Below, one piece after another: positions 61,009 through 64,000 of a stretch of DNA of 64,000 bases (positions are counted from its first letter, which is position 1; the number at the start of each line of letters is the position of its first letter). The stretch spans positions 62,001 through 126,000 of the forward strand of contig CP051237.1 in NCBI GenBank assembly GCA_017794825.1, given 5' to 3'. The notes under the pieces are model-generated. The model saw only the letters and a program-made list of their open reading frames with translations. It had not been told where the DNA came from and did not search any database. Made by a program: the position numbers and the translations under genes. Origin of the DNA: Pararhizobium sp. (GTDB lineage Bacteria > Pseudomonadota > Alphaproteobacteria > Rhizobiales > Rhizobiaceae).

Positions 61009-62247
61009 TCAGCCGGTAAAGGCGTTGTTTTTTCGATCGCTTCTAACCTGAAGCCACAGCAGCGCCAGACAGACAAGCGCAACTGGCCACAGAACCTGGC
61101 TGATCGCATCCCAACCGTAGGAGTTCAGGACGCGTCCGGACATGAGGGAGGCAAAGGCTACAGTGCCGAACAGGATCACGTCATGCACACCCTGCACCTT
61201 GTTTTTCTCCGAAGGCCGGTAAGTGGTGCTGACCATCGTCGTCGCGCCGATGAAGCCGAAATTCCAGCCGACGCCCAGCAGAACGAGCGCTCCCCAGAAG
61301 TTCCAGAGTTCAATGCCCAGACCAGCGACAATAGCGCAAGCGATCAGAATTGCGAGGCCGCAGGCAATGATAGGAGCATACCCGAATCGGGCGATGAGCT
61401 TGCCGGTAAAGAAGCTTGGCGCGAACATGGCCAGCACGTGCCACTGAATGCCCAGCGCCGCCATATCCGTCGAGAACCCGCAACCGACCATGGCGAGGGG
61501 CGCGCCGGTCATCATGAAGGACATCATCGCATAGGAGCAGACGCCGCAGGCAAGCGCTGTCAGGAACTTTTGCTGAAACACGATCCGTAGAAGCGGTCGC
61601 TCCGGGGTTTCAGAGCGATGTTCCAGCAGGACGGTGTTTTCCTTGATCCGAAGCATGGACAGGATAACGGCGCCAATCGCCGCAAGTCCCAGGATGGAAG
61701 CGTAAGCGCCGGCAAACATGATCGGAGCGAAGAAATCACGGGTGAAAATCACCAGCTGCGGACCGATAACGGCCGAGATAACGCCGCCCATAAGGACCCA
61801 GGAGATCGCCTGCCCCTTGAAATCGTCCGGCGCATTGTCGGTGGCGGCAAATCGGTACTGCTGGATGAAGGAGTTGCCCATACCGATGATGAGGAGACCG
61901 AAGGCGAACAGCCAGAAACTGGACTGGAACAGCGCTACGGTCGCGACTGCGCCGCCAAGGCCATTAAGGCCGGCGCCGCCTATGAAACCCAGTCGACGTC
62001 CGATCAGCCGCATCAACCATGCCGCCGGCAGAGCGCCAACCGCCACGCCAAGAGTAAAGCCGGTGACCGGAGCGGTGGCCAGCGACTTGTCTTCGCCCAG
62101 CATGTAATCGCCGGCCAGTCCACCGAGCGACACAGCGATCGGCGCGCCTGCTCCCAGGAAGGCGTTCGAGGCAGCGAGAATCAGCGCATTGCGCTTCGCC
62201 AGAGCGATATCGACGCCTGAACCAGGCGCCGTTTGATTGACATTCAT
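61009..62247 (-). CDS. MFS transporter
   Basis: This 412-residue protein has twelve hydrophobic segments in two halves and the MFS loop sequence LMRLIGRRLGF after the second helix. Other charged loops are short. No substrate motif is recognised. The gene stands alone between hppA and the dehydrogenase gene; its ATG (MNVNQTAPG) is the only plausible start. Other MFS families with similar topology export drugs or import sugars and acids. Confidence 0.85.
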   Translation of the reverse strand: MNVNQTAPGSGVDIALAKRNALILAASNAFLGAGAPIAVSLGGLAGDYMLGEDKSLATAPVTGFTLGVAVGALPAAWLMRLIGRRLGFIGGAGLNGLGGAVATVALFQSSFWLFAFGLLIIGMGNSFIQQYRFAATDNAPDDFKGQAISWVLMGGVISAVIGPQLVIFTRDFFAPIMFAGAYASILGLAAIGAVILSMLRIKENTVLLEHRSETPERPLLRIVFQQKFLTALACGVCSYAMMSFMMTGAPLAMVGCGFSTDMAALGIQWHVLAMFAPSFFTGKLIARFGYAPIIACGLAILIACAIVAGLGIELWNFWGALVLLGVGWNFGFIGATTMVSTTYRPSEKNKVQGVHDVILFGTVAFASLMSGRVLNSYGWDAISQVLWPVALVCLALLWLQVRSDRKNNAFTG

Positions 62248-62388
62248 GAATGTATCCCGGCCGCTGCAGGTTGGTTCAGCGCGCCTTGCTCACTATCAAT
62301 AGTCCGCCGCATACGGTTAACTTGCCGGGCGATCCTTATATCAGCGATCGGTAATAGGCAATCTTCGCATTCCAGGGAACGGTTTCGG

Positions 62389-64000
62389 TTATCCGCGCAT
62401 GCGTTCGCCCAGTGGGTCGAAAGGTGGTTCGGTCAGGATCCGGGCGGGGCGGCGCTTGCCGAGGACCTCGATCTCGAACACGCCATGCTCCTCGATTCCG
62501 GCCATGGCGGCGGGCACGTAACCCTGGGCAAGCGACATGTCGACGAAGTGTCCATAGCCGCCTGAGGTGACCCAGCCTACGACGCGCCATTCTCCGTCCC
62601 TTTGGGGGTGGATTTTCGGCATCTCTGAGCCCGACGAATCAAATCGGGGCGCGCCGTAGCCGTGCGGCGGGCTTACGAGACCGTGGTCGACGTCACCTAC
62701 TTTGGCCCACACAGGTTCATCGCCCATCACATCCGTGTCGTCCGCGTTGATCGCAAAACTGACCCGGCGCGCCTTCGAACCCTTTTCATGTTCTTCCGCC
62801 GCTTTTTCCATTCCGATGAAATCATTTTTGGACAGTTTTACGAAACGCTCCATCGCGCCTTCAAACGGGCCGTAGATCGGCCTGAGTTCGGCGAACCATG
62901 TCGGGAAATTTTTCTCCAACCGCATGGACAGCAATGCCCGCATGCCGAAATCGACGATGCCGAATTCCGCGCCGGCCTCCTTGATCGCCAGATAAACCGT
63001 CCGCTCGTAGGCCGGCTCCATCCAGATCTCGTAGCCGAGATCGCCGGTATAGCTGATCCGGTTTACCTTGCAGGGACAACCTGCGACGTCCATTTCGCGA
63101 TAATCCATGAATCGAATCGCTTCGTTCGAGACATCGATGTCAGCCAGTTTTTCGAGCACGGCGCGCGACCGCGGTCCGGCGATGGACAGACCGACAAGTT
63201 CCTGCCCGAAGCGCCGCAGACACACGGTTCCGTCAGAAGGCAGATGGCCCTCGAACCAGCGCATGTGATAAATTTGCGCGGCCGTGGATCCCCAGACCAT
63301 GAAACGCTCGTCGCCGGCATTGGCGATCGTGAAGTCCCCGATCAATTTGCCTTCATGATTGAGCATCGGCGTCAAAACGATGCGGCCGGGCTTCGGCATC
63401 GTGTTGGTCATCAGCCTGGACAGCCAACTTCCAGCGCCCGGGCCCGACACTTGATACTTGGCGAAATTGGCGATCTCCGTCACGCCGACGCGTTCCCTGA
63501 CGGCCCGCACCTCGGCGCCGACATGGGCGAAATCATTGGACCGATGAAAGGACAATTTGTCTTTTGCTTCCCCGGCGCTCGGCGCAAACCACAGAGGCGT
63601 TTCCAGACCCCAGGTATCGCCCATGACGGCGTGGTTGTCGCGCACCATAATATCGTACAGCGGCGTCGTCTGCTGCGGTCTTGCTGCCGGGAGCTCTTCG
63701 TTGGGAAAACGGATCGAGAAGCGCCGGGAATAGTTTTCCCTCACTTTGGCGTTGGTGTAGCTCAGCGACGTGAAATCTCCGAAGCGGGCAACATCCATGC
63801 CGAAAATGTCGTGGCCCGGATCGCCGTCGGTCATCCAGTTCGCCAAAGCAAGACCGACGCCGCCGCCCTGCGAGAAGCCGGCCATCACGGCGCAGGCGCA
63901 CCAGAAATTCGTCAGCCCCTGAACCGGCCCGACAAGCGGATTGCCATCCGGCGCGAACGTGAATGGGCCGTTGACTATCTGCTTTATGCCGGCTCTTCCG
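62389..64000 (-). CDS. FAD-dependent dehydrogenase fused to GcvT domain (sarcosine/dimethylglycine dehydrogenase-like), 5' end outside window
   Basis: About 536 residues of the C-terminal part are visible. The segment KQIVNGPFTFAPDGNPLVGP, then VMAGFSQGGGVGLALANWM, is the end of a DAO-type FAD domain. A linker follows, then a GcvT aminomethyltransferase domain (HRSNDFAHVGAEVRAVRERVGV..., NEGKL-type region, GYEIWMEPAYER) and the GcvT C-terminal barrel. Such fusions demethylate N-methyl amino acids (dimethylglycine, sarcosine) onto tetrahydrofolate. The frame is open to the right edge. Full proteins have about 810-860 residues, so roughly 290 are missing. Specificity is not predictable. Confidence 0.9.
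   Translation of the reverse strand, partial: GRAGIKQIVNGPFTFAPDGNPLVGPVQGLTNFWCACAVMAGFSQGGGVGLALANWMTDGDPGHDIFGMDVARFGDFTSLSYTNAKVRENYSRRFSIRFPNEELPAARPQQTTPLYDIMVRDNHAVMGDTWGLETPLWFAPSAGEAKDKLSFHRSNDFAHVGAEVRAVRERVGVTEIANFAKYQVSGPGAGSWLSRLMTNTMPKPGRIVLTPMLNHEGKLIGDFTIANAGDERFMVWGSTAAQIYHMRWFEGHLPSDGTVCLRRFGQELVGLSIAGPRSRAVLEKLADIDVSNEAIRFMDYREMDVAGCPCKVNRISYTGDLGYEIWMEPAYERTVYLAIKEAGAEFGIVDFGMRALLSMRLEKNFPTWFAELRPIYGPFEGAMERFVKLSKNDFIGMEKAAEEHEKGSKARRVSFAINADDTDVMGDEPVWAKVGDVDHGLVSPPHGYGAPRFDSSGSEMPKIHPQRDGEWRVVGWVTSGGYGHFVDMSLAQGYVPAAMAGIEEHGVFEIEVLGKRRPARILTEPPFDPLGERMRG

Overview
The window looks like a chromosome segment of an alphaproteobacterium of the order Hyphomicrobiales (Rhizobiales), probably a Phyllobacteriaceae/Rhizobiaceae-like soil or marine genus. 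The main evidence is the right-hand core block (merR-type regulator, ihfA, fabH, plsX, DUF177, ubiquinol-cytochrome c chaperone, bamE, K+-independent hppA), whose gene content and order I recognise from that order. GC is high, and many start codons overlap the preceding stop codon. No species is assigned.

From 1 to about 39 kb the DNA is almost entirely catabolic and transport genes. (i) 1-4.2 kb: a three-subunit molybdenum hydroxylase (large subunit cut by the window edge), an SRPBCC protein and an AraC regulator. (ii) 4.7-20.1 kb: fourteen closely spaced minus-strand genes that read as one operon: SDR, lambda-crystallin-type 3-hydroxyacid dehydrogenase, BKACE (DUF849), a TRAP transporter, a class III aminotransferase, HyuA and HyuB, and a complete Liv-type ABC transporter. 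A divergent FCD-type GntR regulator lies at its head. (iii) 20.9-28.5 kb: a second minus-strand operon (GntR, SDR, TRAP transporter, thioesterase, Leu/Phe-type dehydrogenase) divergent from a GST-RidA pair. The two GntR loci share an operator core. (iv) 28.5-38.8 kb: an alpha/beta hydrolase, a GlxA-type regulator, a DddP-like M24 protein, a cysteine hydrolase and a dipeptide-type ABC transporter with a fused two-ATPase subunit.

At 38.8-39.5 kb there is a junk/mobile segment: six opposed GTGTCTTG-type boxes around an AT-rich core, a broken phage-like gene, an IS481-type transposase tail, and then tRNA-Pro(GGG). From 39.7 to 44.7 kb come small stress or cell-envelope genes (DUF892 ferritin-like protein, TetR/SDR pair, lipoprotein, SGNH-like protein, SLT-like lysozyme, a 58-residue protein with an occluded start). 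From 44.9 to 52.8 kb a RidA gene diverges from an eight-gene operon: NMT1/THI5-type ABC transporter, cytosine-deaminase-like amidohydrolase, FAD oxidase, two flavodoxin-fold reductases and a creatininase-family protein. This is the best candidate here for an undescribed N-heterocycle pathway. The core block follows, and the window ends with an MFS transporter and a truncated sarcosine/dimethylglycine dehydrogenase-like gene.

The catabolic genes share a theme of nitrogenous small molecules: uptake by five transport systems, ring or amide opening (HyuAB, CodA-like, creatininase-like, cysteine hydrolase), 3-hydroxyacid oxidation and beta-keto acid cleavage, and imine clean-up by two RidA proteins. 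The substrates are inferred from families only. No CRISPR array, rRNA gene or intact insertion sequence was seen.
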